The translations under genes and the position numbers were made by a program. 64,000 nucleotides of DNA from JAUMBM01 sp964441755. Lineage in GTDB: Bacteria; Bacteroidota; Bacteroidia; Chitinophagales; Saprospiraceae. Below, one piece after another: positions 55,528 through 64,000 of this stretch. The notes beneath the pieces were generated by a model that worked only from the letters and a program-made list of their open reading frames with translations, ran no database searches and was not told the DNA's origin. Every line of letters begins with the position of its first letter. Within the stretch, counting starts at the first letter, position 1. The stretch is from contig CAYTVG010000007.1 of the NCBI GenBank assembly GCA_964441755.1, positions 1-64,000 of the forward strand, read 5' to 3'.

Positions 55528-58500
55528 CTATTCTATTACAATCATCCGCTTGCTAGCTGTGTACTCGCCACAGCGCAAGGTATACGTTACAACACCTGTC
55601 ATACCCAGCTCACGTGCCCGCACGCGGTACTCATGGTAACCTGCCGGCAGCGTGGCCTGCATCACCTGCAGGATGCGGCCGAGACCGTCCTGCAGGCTTA
55701 GCGTCGTCTGCCCGCCCTCATGCAGGTAGAAACGAATCATCGTCTCCTCCACAAAGGGGTTGGGCTGGTTCTGGTAAAGAGTGTTTGTAAATTCTATCGT
55801 GTTGGGCTGCACAAAGGCTAGGCCCACTTCCTTCAGTTCTCCGCTGCGGCCGTAGGCCTCAGCCATCGTGTAACGGCTGCTGATGCTCAGCACCTCCCGC
55901 AGGCGTACGCTTGCCTTCGCGCGGATCACCAGCTCATACAGCACATCTTCATCGCTCACACTGCCGTCGGCCTGACCTGTCGACCAGTTCCAGCTGCTCG
56001 TCAGGCTGCCTTCGCTTTGGTAGCGCTGGCCCAGATGTGCCTCGCCTACGGCGGCGGGTATCACCTGCTCGATGGTCGCGGCGGTCGGGTTCAGTTGCAG
56101 TGTGTACTGATAGCCCTGTACTTTCGCAAGCTCCCGTGCACGCACGGCCACCCGCGTCAGCTCACCGGCCTTCAGCAGCACATCCTCCACTTCCAGCTCG
56201 AAGCGGCCGTGCAGACTGCGCTCCTCGGTTGCCAGCAGGTTGGCCTGCGCACTGCCGTTGACATCACCCACTTTCACTGCGATGAAGTCGGCTCCCAGCA
56301 CCTCCGCACTCAGGTTGTTGTAGTTCAGCACTTCAGGGAAGGCTGCAAACCATGGGTTGGTAGGCACAGGGAATACATAGCCCGCAGGGATAAACCGCCA
56401 GCTCGTGTTGTTCGCAAAGTCCGTGTCGATGTTCAAAATCAGCCTGCGCAGCTGTATCATGTCAAGCGTCGTAATCGTGGATGAACGGTTGATGTCTGCC
56501 GCAATCAGCTTGTACGGGCTGCCCAGCGGCTGTATGTTCAGGATGTGGCGGCTGATCAGCACCAGGTCAAAGGTCGTCACCCCGTTGAGCGGGTTGACAT
56601 CCAGACTTGGCGTCACGGTGTAGTCACCGCCTGCCTGCAGACCTTCGAAGCTGAACGTACCGTTCGCGCCCGTCGTTACCGTCTGGCTGCCGTGACCACT
56701 CACGCTCACCTGTACACCCTGTACCGGTACAGAGCCTTCCGTGCGGATCGCACCTGAGATAGAACCGCCCGGAGCACACAGCCCGTTCGGATCCTGCAGC
56801 AGCAGGTAGCTCTCGCAGTAGTCGTAGTTGCCCGCACCGTCGATGGCGTACACGTAGATCGTCACTGTCGCCTGTCCGTCAGCACCACCGTAAGCCTGGT
56901 AATCCGCACAGTCAAACTGTATACTGCCGGCTGTCGTCGGATTCGGGGCTACGCCCGGTGCCAGTTGTGCTGCGTAGATCGCTATCTTCAGCGGTCCTGA
57001 GCAGTCACCATCCAGACTCGACACAAACTGTGCCGCTGTCAGTACAGGTGTCATACCGCCGTCTATCGTTCCGTTGCCGTCCGTATCCGCAGGCATCAGC
57101 GTCGCTGTAAGCCCGTTGATGCAGACCGGTGCCGATACCTTGCAGTCGCGCACTTCAAATACTGCTACCACACCCGTCGCCTCATTCGCACAGCCGTCGT
57201 TGGCATGGATCAGGAAGGCGTGGCGACCGATCGGGAAGACTCCCTCGATGCGGTAGTTACCACCGCCGAGGTTGATCAGGGTAGCCGTCAGTTCTGCGTC
57301 TGTTGAGAACTCAGGCTCCGTCACAATCCCGTCACCGTTCGCATCCACCACATTCGCATCCAGATACAGGCGCGTATTCAGCCCCTGCAGTCCGCAGCCG
57401 TCCGTCACGCTGAACGCTATCGTCACCGTGCCGTCGCAGCTCGTGTTGTCGTACGAACAGAAGCTGCTGTACGCACTCACCGCAATCACCGGATCACTGC
57501 TGTCGTACACCTTGATAAACTGGCTGTACTCGTAGTAACCAAACGAACGCAGCTGCGGGTTACCGAAGGCATTCGGCGCCAGCTCCGTGTTCACCTGACT
57601 GTTCGCCCAGTGGCCGTTCGGCCGTGGCAGCGCAGGGTTCGGCTGGCAGCGGTTGTTGCCCAGCAGCGGGTTGTTGTTGATCTCGCTGTTGTCGCGGTCG
57701 AGGTAGACAACCGAACCCCAGGGGTTAGCCGTCGTCACTGCACCCGCTACCGTGCGCACCAGCACCCACACATCTTCATCACCACCCTGGTTGTCGCAGT
57801 CCTCATCGCGGCGTATGACCACCGGATCCGTCTCGCCATCCCACTGACACCAGTTGATCACCCGGTACGTACGCTTAATCTTGTAGCACTCGTTGCCGTC
57901 TGCTGCAAAGATCTCGTCGTTCTCCCCGTTCGCTCCGCTGATCGCCAGCAGGTCACAGCCAAGGGTGTTCGTGCTGATCGTCGGAATGTTCGCATCCGCA
58001 CAGTCAGCCTCAGCATCCCGCGGGAACTTAATCTCGTAGTTGTGCACCTCGTTGACCGTGATCACCTGGCGGCAGTTGTTCAGCGACACCAGTCCCTCAC
58101 CGTCCACCACCTGGAAGCGGCGCGTGATCATACCAAAGCCGCAGTCATCCCGCTGATCCAGCGGTGCCAGCTCGTTGATCTGGGCCACCACACAGTTGTC
58201 GATGCCCGTTGCAAGCCCGAAGGCATCTTCCATCCGCTGACGCGTCAGCGTCGGGTTCTGCGTCCAGGCTGTCGACAGGTTGCTTGGGAAGCCCACCGGA
58301 ATCGCTGCACAGGTTGTCGTGATGTGGAACGGTGCCTGACATACCGGATTCAGTTTGTCCTCCACCAGCACATCCAGCCAGCTCATGTTGCTGTTGTCCC
58401 CAAGGTCAACATCTGCAAGTCCGTCGTCGTTGGCATCCTCATTGTCATACCAGCGGCCGTACACACCGTTGCCGTTGGCATCATCCCACACCCGCATCTC

Positions 58501-61500
58501 TATGCGGATCGTGCCTGCCACATCGCAGCAGGTAGCGTCGATGAAGCCCTGCCAGGGCGTGTAGTAGAAGCTCTGGCCCGGCACTCCGTCGGGGGCTCCC
58601 GCCTGTGTGCTCAGCCGCACTTCGTCGTTGAGGGTTTGTCCATTTTGGTTGTAGTCAAAGGCTTCCAGACAGTCGTAGGACGCTCCGCCGTCTACCCGCC
58701 GGCGCACCTCTGTGCGCACTGCCGAGCAGTTGTCATCCGAGCCCTCGTCTATGTCGGCTGCCTGTATGCGGGCCATGCCCGCTACGTTGATCGTGCTGTT
58801 GTACACCAGTTCTCCGTTGACCGAGATGTTCAGTCCGTCGTTGATCACTGCTGTCGGTGCCACCTGATCGGTCACCTGCATCGCCACCGTCACCCGCGAT
58901 ACATTGCCGCAGGCATCCGTGGCCGTATAGCGCAGGCGGTGACTGCCCGCAGGGATCGGACCCACCAGCTGGGTCGGGATACCCGTGGCTACCACCACTT
59001 CCCCGCTCGTACCGGCCAGTACCTCTACCGTAACCCCTGTCAGTGAACAGTTGTCTGTCACGCTCGCAGGTTCCGGCAGCTGGAAGTAGCTCTCACAGCT
59101 CAGGGCTGTGGTCGAGAACGTCAGCAGGTCGTTGATGCCGTTGCCGTCGTAGTCAGCAACAGGACCGCTCAGGATGGGGGCACTGAAGTCCCCTACCATC
59201 ACGATCTGGTTGTACTGCCGTGACTGCAGCGGTGCGCAGTAGTCAAGCACTGTCCACAGACGCGTGATGCGGTAGGTGTTGGCACAGCCTGCCACATAGG
59301 CCTGATTGACGTAGGTTGCTCCCAGGTTGCACACCGAACTGCTCAGGTCCACATTGCCAAACGCACCGCGGATGAACGGATAGCCCGTGTGGCTCGCGTG
59401 CGGATAGCCGCTGGCGTCTGTCGGGTAGCTCTCGTCGCATTCCGTGTAGGCCGTTACCGGCGGGAACTGTACATCTTCGATGTTCGGCTTGCGCACCGTG
59501 ATGCGCTGCGTGCAGCTGGCTGTCATCGGTGCACCGCCGCAGTTGCTGTCAAGCTTGTCGCTCACCGTAAACGTACGGTCGATGAAGGAGGCCGTACAGT
59601 TGTTCGTCTCATTCACCACTTCCGTCACGCACACCCGCAGGTTACCGCAGTTGTCGCTCACCATGCCCCCGAAGTTGTCACCCGCATGCGGGTAGCCCGT
59701 CAGCGTCAGCACATCCAGCAGTTGCTGCATGCGCGCCCGGCGGGTCGGGTTGGTCGGCATGATTACATTGCCCGTGCGGTCTGTGCGGTAGCACCACTGG
59801 TTGGGCACCGTCGTCAGGTTGCCGTTCTCGTCCATCGTCGGTACGTTGGTACCCAGCCGAAGGTTGTCCAGATCGTCGCAGATAAGCTCGCGGCGCTCCG
59901 TAGCCGTCAGCTGCGTAGCTCCGTTGACCTGTCCGCCGTTATCGCCGTAGATCGCCCAGTTGTAGCTGCCTGTTATGCCCGGCAGGGTTGTCGTCGTCAC
60001 CAGCGTGTACGTCTGGCCTGCCTGCAGCGGCAGTGACAGCCGCATCGACGGGTTGAAGTTGACCGTGCCCAGTCCCACGCCCGGCGACAGCAGGAACAAG
60101 CCTGTGGTCGCACCGAACACCTGATCGTTCTGGGCTATGATATTCGAGCACGGCTGGCCGGCATCAAAGCTGCCTGCATACAGCGAGCCCAGTGCGCCGC
60201 CGTTGGCGCCCGTCAGCTGCGTGCTCTCGAAGTCAAACGTATATACATCGCTCTGGCTTACCGTGAAGCTGTACACATCGTAGAAGCGAAGACCTGCTGC
60301 ATTGCCGCCCGAAGGTCCGCTGCTGCCCGTCAGCACTTCCAGATAGCAGGGCTGCTGCGAAAAGTCAAGCTGGCTGTCGCCCGCCTGCAGTGCACCGCTC
60401 ACTATGCTGGTCGTGAAGGTGATCTCTGCCTCGTCCGTGTTGGCAGGGCAGCTGATGACAGGGGCTGTCTTGTCTTCCACCAGTACGCGGCCCCAGCAGG
60501 TCGTGAAGCTCACCCCTGCGTACGGGTTGGTCGCAAGGAAGCTGAAGTTGCTGATGGTCGCCGTACCCGAACCCAATATACAGTCCGCTGAACGGGCGAT
60601 GAAGATCAGCACGTCACCTGCCTGTACGTTGATGTTGATCACCCCGTTGGCGGCGGCTGCACCTGTATTGACCAGCGTAGCTGCGCCGTTGCTCACGATG
60701 AAGAAGTCAAAGTTCGGATCCGTATTGCTCCACGCATAGTTGAAGCTCAGCGCACCTGCTGTCGGTACTGCTATCGAGGCTGACACCTGCTGACCGCCCG
60801 CACAGAAAGTGCCGTTGGGGCTCACCAGCGTCAGTGTGCCGCCTGCGAAGTTGACAGCACCGCCGTTCGTACCGCTCACCACCGTCCAGTTTGAAGGCGC
60901 AAACGCAGCCGTGAAGCCCTGGGTTGGGGCAGGCGCCGGCAGGGTGACTGTGTAGTCGAAGCTGCCACAGCCGTCGATCACTGCTCCGTTGGCAGGGTTA
61001 GCGTCCGCTACCGTCACTACGAAAGTCGACGGATCGATACAGCCAAAGTTGCCGCTCAGTGCCATCTCGGGTGTCAGTACCAGATCGCAGTCATCTCCCA
61101 GCGTCACATTCAGGTTGCTGAAGCACGCAAGGTTGGTCACAGGACGAGGGCCCTGGGTCACGATGATGCGGAAGTCTTCCTCACGTACATTGCCGTTCAC
61201 GTCCGTAGCCGTCAGCAGCACCGTGTAGGTACCCGGCGTCGTGATCACCGCAAGGCGGTCACCGCCTGCACTCGGTATCAGGGTCGCTCCGCCCACAGAC
61301 GGGCTAAAGGCCACCGTAAAGCTGGCAACACCACAGTTATCCGTAGCGGTTGCTTCGAAGTTTACCACTGCACTTGGTGCCTCGCAGGCGTCCAGTGTCA
61401 CGTAGATATCCTGTGAAGGATACACGATAATCGGTGCCCAGGTGTCTGCATGTACGTTGACCGTAATTGTCGCGGAGGCTGTGCGTACAGCGCCCTGTGC

Positions 61501-64000
61501 ATCCGTATAGGTCGCCTCCAGCTGGCAGCCGTTCAGCGCCTGTGTCGGTGTCAGTACAAACTCAAACTGGCCGCTGGCTGCATCTACTGCTACCGGTGTA
61601 ATCGGCTGACCGCACAGGCGGAAGCTTGCGCGTGAAGGATCCAGCGGGTTGTCGCAGTCATCGATAATCGTAATCATCACGCGCTCCGCTGCTGTGTTGC
61701 AGCTCGCTGTTGTGAATGTCAGGTTTGACGGCATCACAATGTCTGCTGCCTGGTTGGCAGCACCTGTGACTGTCAGCGTAGCTGTCGCCGTCTGGCCGCC
61801 ATAGCTGATGCTCAGATTGTGTACACCTGCAATCACCGTGCCCTCTACTTCAAAGTAAACAGCATTCGGTCCTGCAGCCATAGTGCGCACAAAGCCTGTG
61901 CCGTTCAGGGTCGGAAGACCTGAGCTGCCGCCGTTGAAGACCACACCGCTGATGTTGACCGGCTCACAGTCATCGCTGATCGTAAAGCCGTACACCATAC
62001 CGGCTGAAGACGTACAGCCCGCAAGCGTTACTGTCTCTGCTGCCGCCATGATTGTCGGCGGCTGGTTGGTTGATGCCTGCTCCACCGTGATGAGCTGATC
62101 GATTAGTGCCACGTTGCCGTCAGCATCCGTGTAGGTAGCCGACACCAGGTAGCTGCCCGCTGCCGGGAAAGTCACTGCATACTCCCGGTAGTTGCTGCCC
62201 GTGAAGTTCACCACGCCCGTGGCACCGCCGAAGTTCACCACCAGGTTATTCATGTCGATACTCTGATCACAGGCATCGTCAACTTGTACGGTCATCATGC
62301 CCGTCGTCGAAGTCGAGCATACAGGTATTACATACTGGCTGTTGCCCAGAAGGCTCAGCACAGGATCGATATTGTCTGTAACCGTCACCGTAAAGCTGCG
62401 GCTCGTCACATTGCCCGCAGCATCCTGCAGGCTGATCGTCAGGGTAGTCGTACCCACCGCCAGTTGTGCGTCGATCAGGTACAGACCCACACTGTCGGTG
62501 CTTACCGACACCTGTGAACCCGGATCAATGCTCGCAGGAACCGTCACTACACTGGCCGTCACCGCATTCTCAGCAACAATAGCGCCATCGCAGCTGTCGA
62601 AGCCGTCCGTTACATACAACCGCAGCTGGTAGCTGCAGCTGCCCTCAGGAAGCGTGACCGCCGCAAGGCTGTTAATCACGTTACCCAGTTCGTCGCGCAC
62701 CACAAAAGTTGGTGCAACCGCGTCCGTACCGTCGGGCACCACCACATCCAGCTCAATAGGATATTCCGCAGGATCCTGGATACAGTTGCCGCTTGTCTCG
62801 GTGATCACAACCGAGTAGGTACCCGGCGCATAGCCCGTGAAGGTATAAGCACCCGCAGGAACATTGAGGTAGCTCTGCGTGGGCGTATTGCCGTTGTTGG
62901 GTGAACCCACCACAATGTTGTACACACCCGGATCGCAGCTCGTGCTGTTGACTACCGTCACCGTGAAACTGCCGTCGGCTGCGAAGCCCGGAGAAACTGT
63001 CGGACAGCTTGGCGCTGTAGCCGTATAGCTCGCCGTGGCAGGGTAATCGTAGGTACAGAACACACCAGACAGGCTGACCGAAGATACATTCGATTCAGGT
63101 CCCATACCATTGCAGGTTTCACCTACACTAAATTGGTAACAAGTACCTGGCGACAGGCCACTGATAGTCACAAATACGCGGTTGCCAATGATGCTTACGT
63201 TAGCATCCCCTTCGCACACTACAAAGTCCATGACAGCCTGACCAATGCTACCATTGTAGCCCTGACCACCTACCGTCACTGTCCAGCAGTGATCATCAGA
63301 ATCAATACCCGTCAGCGGATTATTGTTGACCTCCCAACTGAGTCGGGCTGTGGTAAAGCTTGGCATATCCGCTGTCAGGTTCGTAGGCGGCAAGCACGGA
63401 ATGCGCGCGCCTGCATCAGCCGTAAGCGTTGATGTACGTGACACCAGTACATAATTGCCCGTCTGACCCGTTGCGCCATCGGCATCGCTATCGGTTGCGT
63501 CATCACTACCAACATTGGGTGTGACAAATTCAAGCAGCGAGGCAAATTCAGCAATTTCAACAGGTGCCGTAGCTGTACTGAAATCGAAGGTCAGATAGTA
63601 AGTACCCGGCCACAGACCATCGAACAGGTAGTTGCCATCCTCATCGGTCTGCTGTTGGCTGCTTACCGGCCTGTCCAGATTATCAGTACCTGTCAGGGTC
63701 ACGGTAACACCTGTCAGCGGCAGGTTGGAATCACCCGCCTGGTTGTTGTCATTATCAACATCCAGCCAGACATAGTCGCCCAGCTCAGCAAGTTGCAGAA
63801 TACCGAAGTCTATTGACTGGTCGTTCTGGTTGTCCGGGAAACCACCTACTACGTTGGGGTTGTCCAGCAGACTGTTCTCGCCCGTTGGCAGCGCTGTCAC
63901 GTCAGCAATGGTGAAGTCATAGCCATCGGCATCTTCGGCATCACCGGTATCATTGCCTACATTAGGCTCGGTCGTAATGAAATCCGTTGGGTAGGTCGCT
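55528..64000 (-). CDS. Giant T9SS-secreted multi-domain adhesin (5' end beyond the window)
   Basis: At least 2823 residues; the frame stays open to the right edge, so the start is not in the window (an internal GTG at 63900 is not the start). From the N-terminal side: SdrD B-like repeat (LGDYVWLDVDNDNNQAGD ... TDEDGNYLFDGLWPGTYYL); fibronectin-III-like segment; many HYR/Ig-like repeats with VTVTDNIDP or VEDKTAPVISCPA starts and Cys pairs; a carboxypeptidase-regulatory-like domain (ISGAIRTEGSVPVQGVQV); a dockerin-I-like duplicated calcium site (DVNPLNGVTTFDLVLISRHIL and ADINRSSTITTLDMIQLRRLI); and a T9SS sorting domain (YQNQPNPFVEET ... TYTLRCGEYTASKRMIVIE). Probable cell-surface adhesin or gliding/matrix protein of the SprB-like class. 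Confidence 0.93.
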   Translation of the reverse strand, partial: ATYPTDFITTEPNVGNDTGDAEDADGYDFTIADVTALPTGENSLLDNPNVVGGFPDNQNDQSIDFGILQLAELGDYVWLDVDNDNNQAGDSNLPLTGVTVTLTGTDNLDRPVSSQQQTDEDGNYLFDGLWPGTYYLTFDFSTATAPVEIAEFASLLEFVTPNVGSDDATDSDADGATGQTGNYVLVSRTSTLTADAGARIPCLPPTNLTADMPSFTTARLSWEVNNNPLTGIDSDDHCWTVTVGGQGYNGSIGQAVMDFVVCEGDANVSIIGNRVFVTISGLSPGTCYQFSVGETCNGMGPESNVSSVSLSGVFCTYDYPATASYTATAPSCPTVSPGFAADGSFTVTVVNSTSCDPGVYNIVVGSPNNGNTPTQSYLNVPAGAYTFTGYAPGTYSVVITETSGNCIQDPAEYPIELDVVVPDGTDAVAPTFVVRDELGNVINSLAAVTLPEGSCSYQLRLYVTDGFDSCDGAIVAENAVTASVVTVPASIDPGSQVSVSTDSVGLYLIDAQLAVGTTTLTISLQDAAGNVTSRSFTVTVTDNIDPVLSLLGNSQYVIPVCSTSTTGMMTVQVDDACDQSIDMNNLVVNFGGATGVVNFTGSNYREYAVTFPAAGSYLVSATYTDADGNVALIDQLITVEQASTNQPPTIMAAAETVTLAGCTSSAGMVYGFTISDDCEPVNISGVVFNGGSSGLPTLNGTGFVRTMAAGPNAVYFEVEGTVIAGVHNLSISYGGQTATATLTVTGAANQAADIVMPSNLTFTTASCNTAAERVMITIIDDCDNPLDPSRASFRLCGQPITPVAVDAASGQFEFVLTPTQALNGCQLEATYTDAQGAVRTASATITVNVHADTWAPIIVYPSQDIYVTLDACEAPSAVVNFEATATDNCGVASFTVAFSPSVGGATLIPSAGGDRLAVITTPGTYTVLLTATDVNGNVREEDFRIIVTQGPRPVTNLACFSNLNVTLGDDCDLVLTPEMALSGNFGCIDPSTFVVTVADANPANGAVIDGCGSFDYTVTLPAPAPTQGFTAAFAPSNWTVVSGTNGGAVNFAGGTLTLVSPNGTFCAGGQQVSASIAVPTAGALSFNYAWSNTDPNFDFFIVSNGAATLVNTGAAAANGVININVQAGDVLIFIARSADCILGSGTATISNFSFLATNPYAGVSFTTCWGRVLVEDKTAPVISCPANTDEAEITFTTSIVSGALQAGDSQLDFSQQPCYLEVLTGSSGPSGGNAAGLRFYDVYSFTVSQSDVYTFDFESTQLTGANGGALGSLYAGSFDAGQPCSNIIAQNDQVFGATTGLFLLSPGVGLGTVNFNPSMRLSLPLQAGQTYTLVTTTTLPGITGSYNWAIYGDNGGQVNGATQLTATERRELICDDLDNLRLGTNVPTMDENGNLTTVPNQWCYRTDRTGNVIMPTNPTRRARMQQLLDVLTLTGYPHAGDNFGGMVSDNCGNLRVCVTEVVNETNNCTASFIDRTFTVSDKLDSNCGGAPMTASCTQRITVRKPNIEDVQFPPVTAYTECDESYPTDASGYPHASHTGYPFIRGAFGNVDLSSSVCNLGATYVNQAYVAGCANTYRITRLWTVLDYCAPLQSRQYNQIVMVGDFSAPILSGPVADYDGNGINDLLTFSTTALSCESYFQLPEPASVTDNCSLTGVTVEVLAGTSGEVVVATGIPTQLVGPIPAGSHRLRYTATDACGNVSRVTVAMQVTDQVAPTAVINDGLNISVNGELVYNSTINVAGMARIQAADIDEGSDDNCSAVRTEVRRRVDGGASYDCLEAFDYNQNGQTLNDEVRLSTQAGAPDGVPGQSFYYTPWQGFIDATCCDVAGTIRIEMRVWDDANGNGVYGRWYDNEDANDDGLADVDLGDNSNMSWLDVLVEDKLNPVCQAPFHITTTCAAIPVGFPSNLSTAWTQNPTLTRQRMEDAFGLATGIDNCVVAQINELAPLDQRDDCGFGMITRRFQVVDGEGLVSLNNCRQVITVNEVHNYEIKFPRDAEADCADANIPTISTNTLGCDLLAISGANGENDEIFAADGNECYKIKRTYRVINWCQWDGETDPVVIRRDEDCDNQGGDEDVWVLVRTVAGAVTTANPWGSVVYLDRDNSEINNNPLLGNNRCQPNPALPRPNGHWANSQVNTELAPNAFGNPQLRSFGYYEYSQFIKVYDSSDPVIAVSAYSSFCSYDNTSCDGTVTIAFSVTDGCGLQGLNTRLYLDANVVDANGDGIVTEPEFSTDAELTATLINLGGGNYRIEGVFPIGRHAFLIHANDGCANEATGVVAVFEVRDCKVSAPVCINGLTATLMPADTDGNGTIDGGMTPVLTAAQFVSSLDGDCSGPLKIAIYAAQLAPGVAPNPTTAGSIQFDCADYQAYGGADGQATVTIYVYAIDGAGNYDYCESYLLLQDPNGLCAPGGSISGAIRTEGSVPVQGVQVSVSGHGSQTVTTGANGTFSFEGLQAGGDYTVTPSLDVNPLNGVTTFDLVLISRHILNIQPLGSPYKLIAADINRSSTITTLDMIQLRRLILNIDTDFANNTSWRFIPAGYVFPVPTNPWFAAFPEVLNYNNLSAEVLGADFIAVKVGDVNGSAQANLLATEERSLHGRFELEVEDVLLKAGELTRVAVRARELAKVQGYQYTLQLNPTAATIEQVIPAAVGEAHLGQRYQSEGSLTSSWNWSTGQADGSVSDEDVLYELVIRAKASVRLREVLSISSRYTMAEAYGRSGELKEVGLAFVQPNTIEFTNTLYQNQPNPFVEETMIRFYLHEGGQTTLSLQDGLGRILQVMQATLPAGYHEYRVRARELGMTGVVTYTLRCGEYTASKRMIVIE

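Noticed and set aside
57610..59046. 478-codon plus-strand frame
   Set aside because: Antisense to the HYR repeats of the giant adhesin and low in complexity (V/A/H/R-rich); no domain visible.

Overview
The window looks like draft-genome sequence from the phylum Bacteroidota, most plausibly the Saprospiria/Lewinella-like lineage. The evidence is type IX secretion C-terminal sorting domains on several exported proteins, SusC/SusD pairs, a hybrid two-component system, TAnnTTTG-type promoter cores, and a giant HYR/SdrD-type adhesin. The genus is inference. Positions 362-461 are a 100-N scaffold gap inside a tandem repeat.

Layout. (1) 1-770: REP-like repeat arrays. (2) 0.8-11.5 kb: a LysR regulator diverges from a mostly co-directional set: FAD-linked 2-hydroxyacid oxidase, Leu/Glu/Phe/Val dehydrogenase, an unrecognised 451-aa protein, an exported serine hydrolase, an exported N-acyl-D-amino-acid amidohydrolase, a DgcN-like (DUF1611) protein and a DgcA-like/dipeptide-epimerase enolase-superfamily enzyme. 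The set reads as a D-glutamate / D-amino-acid-peptide catabolic cluster. (3) 11.5-18.7 kb: a mobile-element scar zone (74-bp MITE-like elements, an IS1634-type transposase, ISAs1 debris, an OsmC pseudogene) carrying an S15/CocE hydrolase, a Crp-like regulator, an NmrA-like protein and an alpha/beta hydrolase. (4) 18.9-35.0 kb, all on the minus strand: a complete fructan/levan utilisation locus with a PBP-sensor hybrid two-component system, MFS transporter, fructokinase, GH32, SusC, SusD, DUF4960-type surface glycan-binding protein and a second GH32. Its content matches the B. thetaiotaomicron levan locus. (5) 35.1-48.1 kb: a second scar and conflict island. It holds a HipBST-like tripartite toxin-antitoxin module with palindromic operators, a Fic protein, a solitary HipA-N-like protein, a metacaspase-FGE fusion whose C-terminus resembles a diversity-generating-retroelement variable region, a frameshifted PIN toxin with its antitoxin, IS66/ISAs1/IS3/RAYT remnants, REP arrays, an intact OsmC gene, tRNA-Ser and an orphan LacI regulator with candidate operators. 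(6) 48.2-64 kb, visibly GC-rich: a lipoprotein esterase with a repeat-built N-terminus, an acetolactate-decarboxylase-like exported protein, a TM2/DUF2752/DUF4870-type membrane operon, an M48 peptidase, a T9SS beta-propeller protein, and the 3' part of a giant T9SS adhesin that runs off the right edge.

How the parts work together. In the fructan locus, GH32 enzymes cut polymer outside the cell and the SGBP/SusD/SusC complex imports oligosaccharides. The second GH32 frees fructose, MFS and fructokinase take it into glycolysis, and the hybrid sensor presumably switches the locus on with fructose. In the D-amino-acid cluster, exported hydrolases would liberate D-Glu-type products, which DgcN/DgcA-like enzymes convert to the L-form and the dehydrogenase deaminates; this is inferred from gene context. 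The repeats link many of the scars: five MITE ends, three ISAs1 remnants, three OsmC 5' leaders and three REP arrays with RAYT remnants show that this stretch has been repeatedly rearranged.
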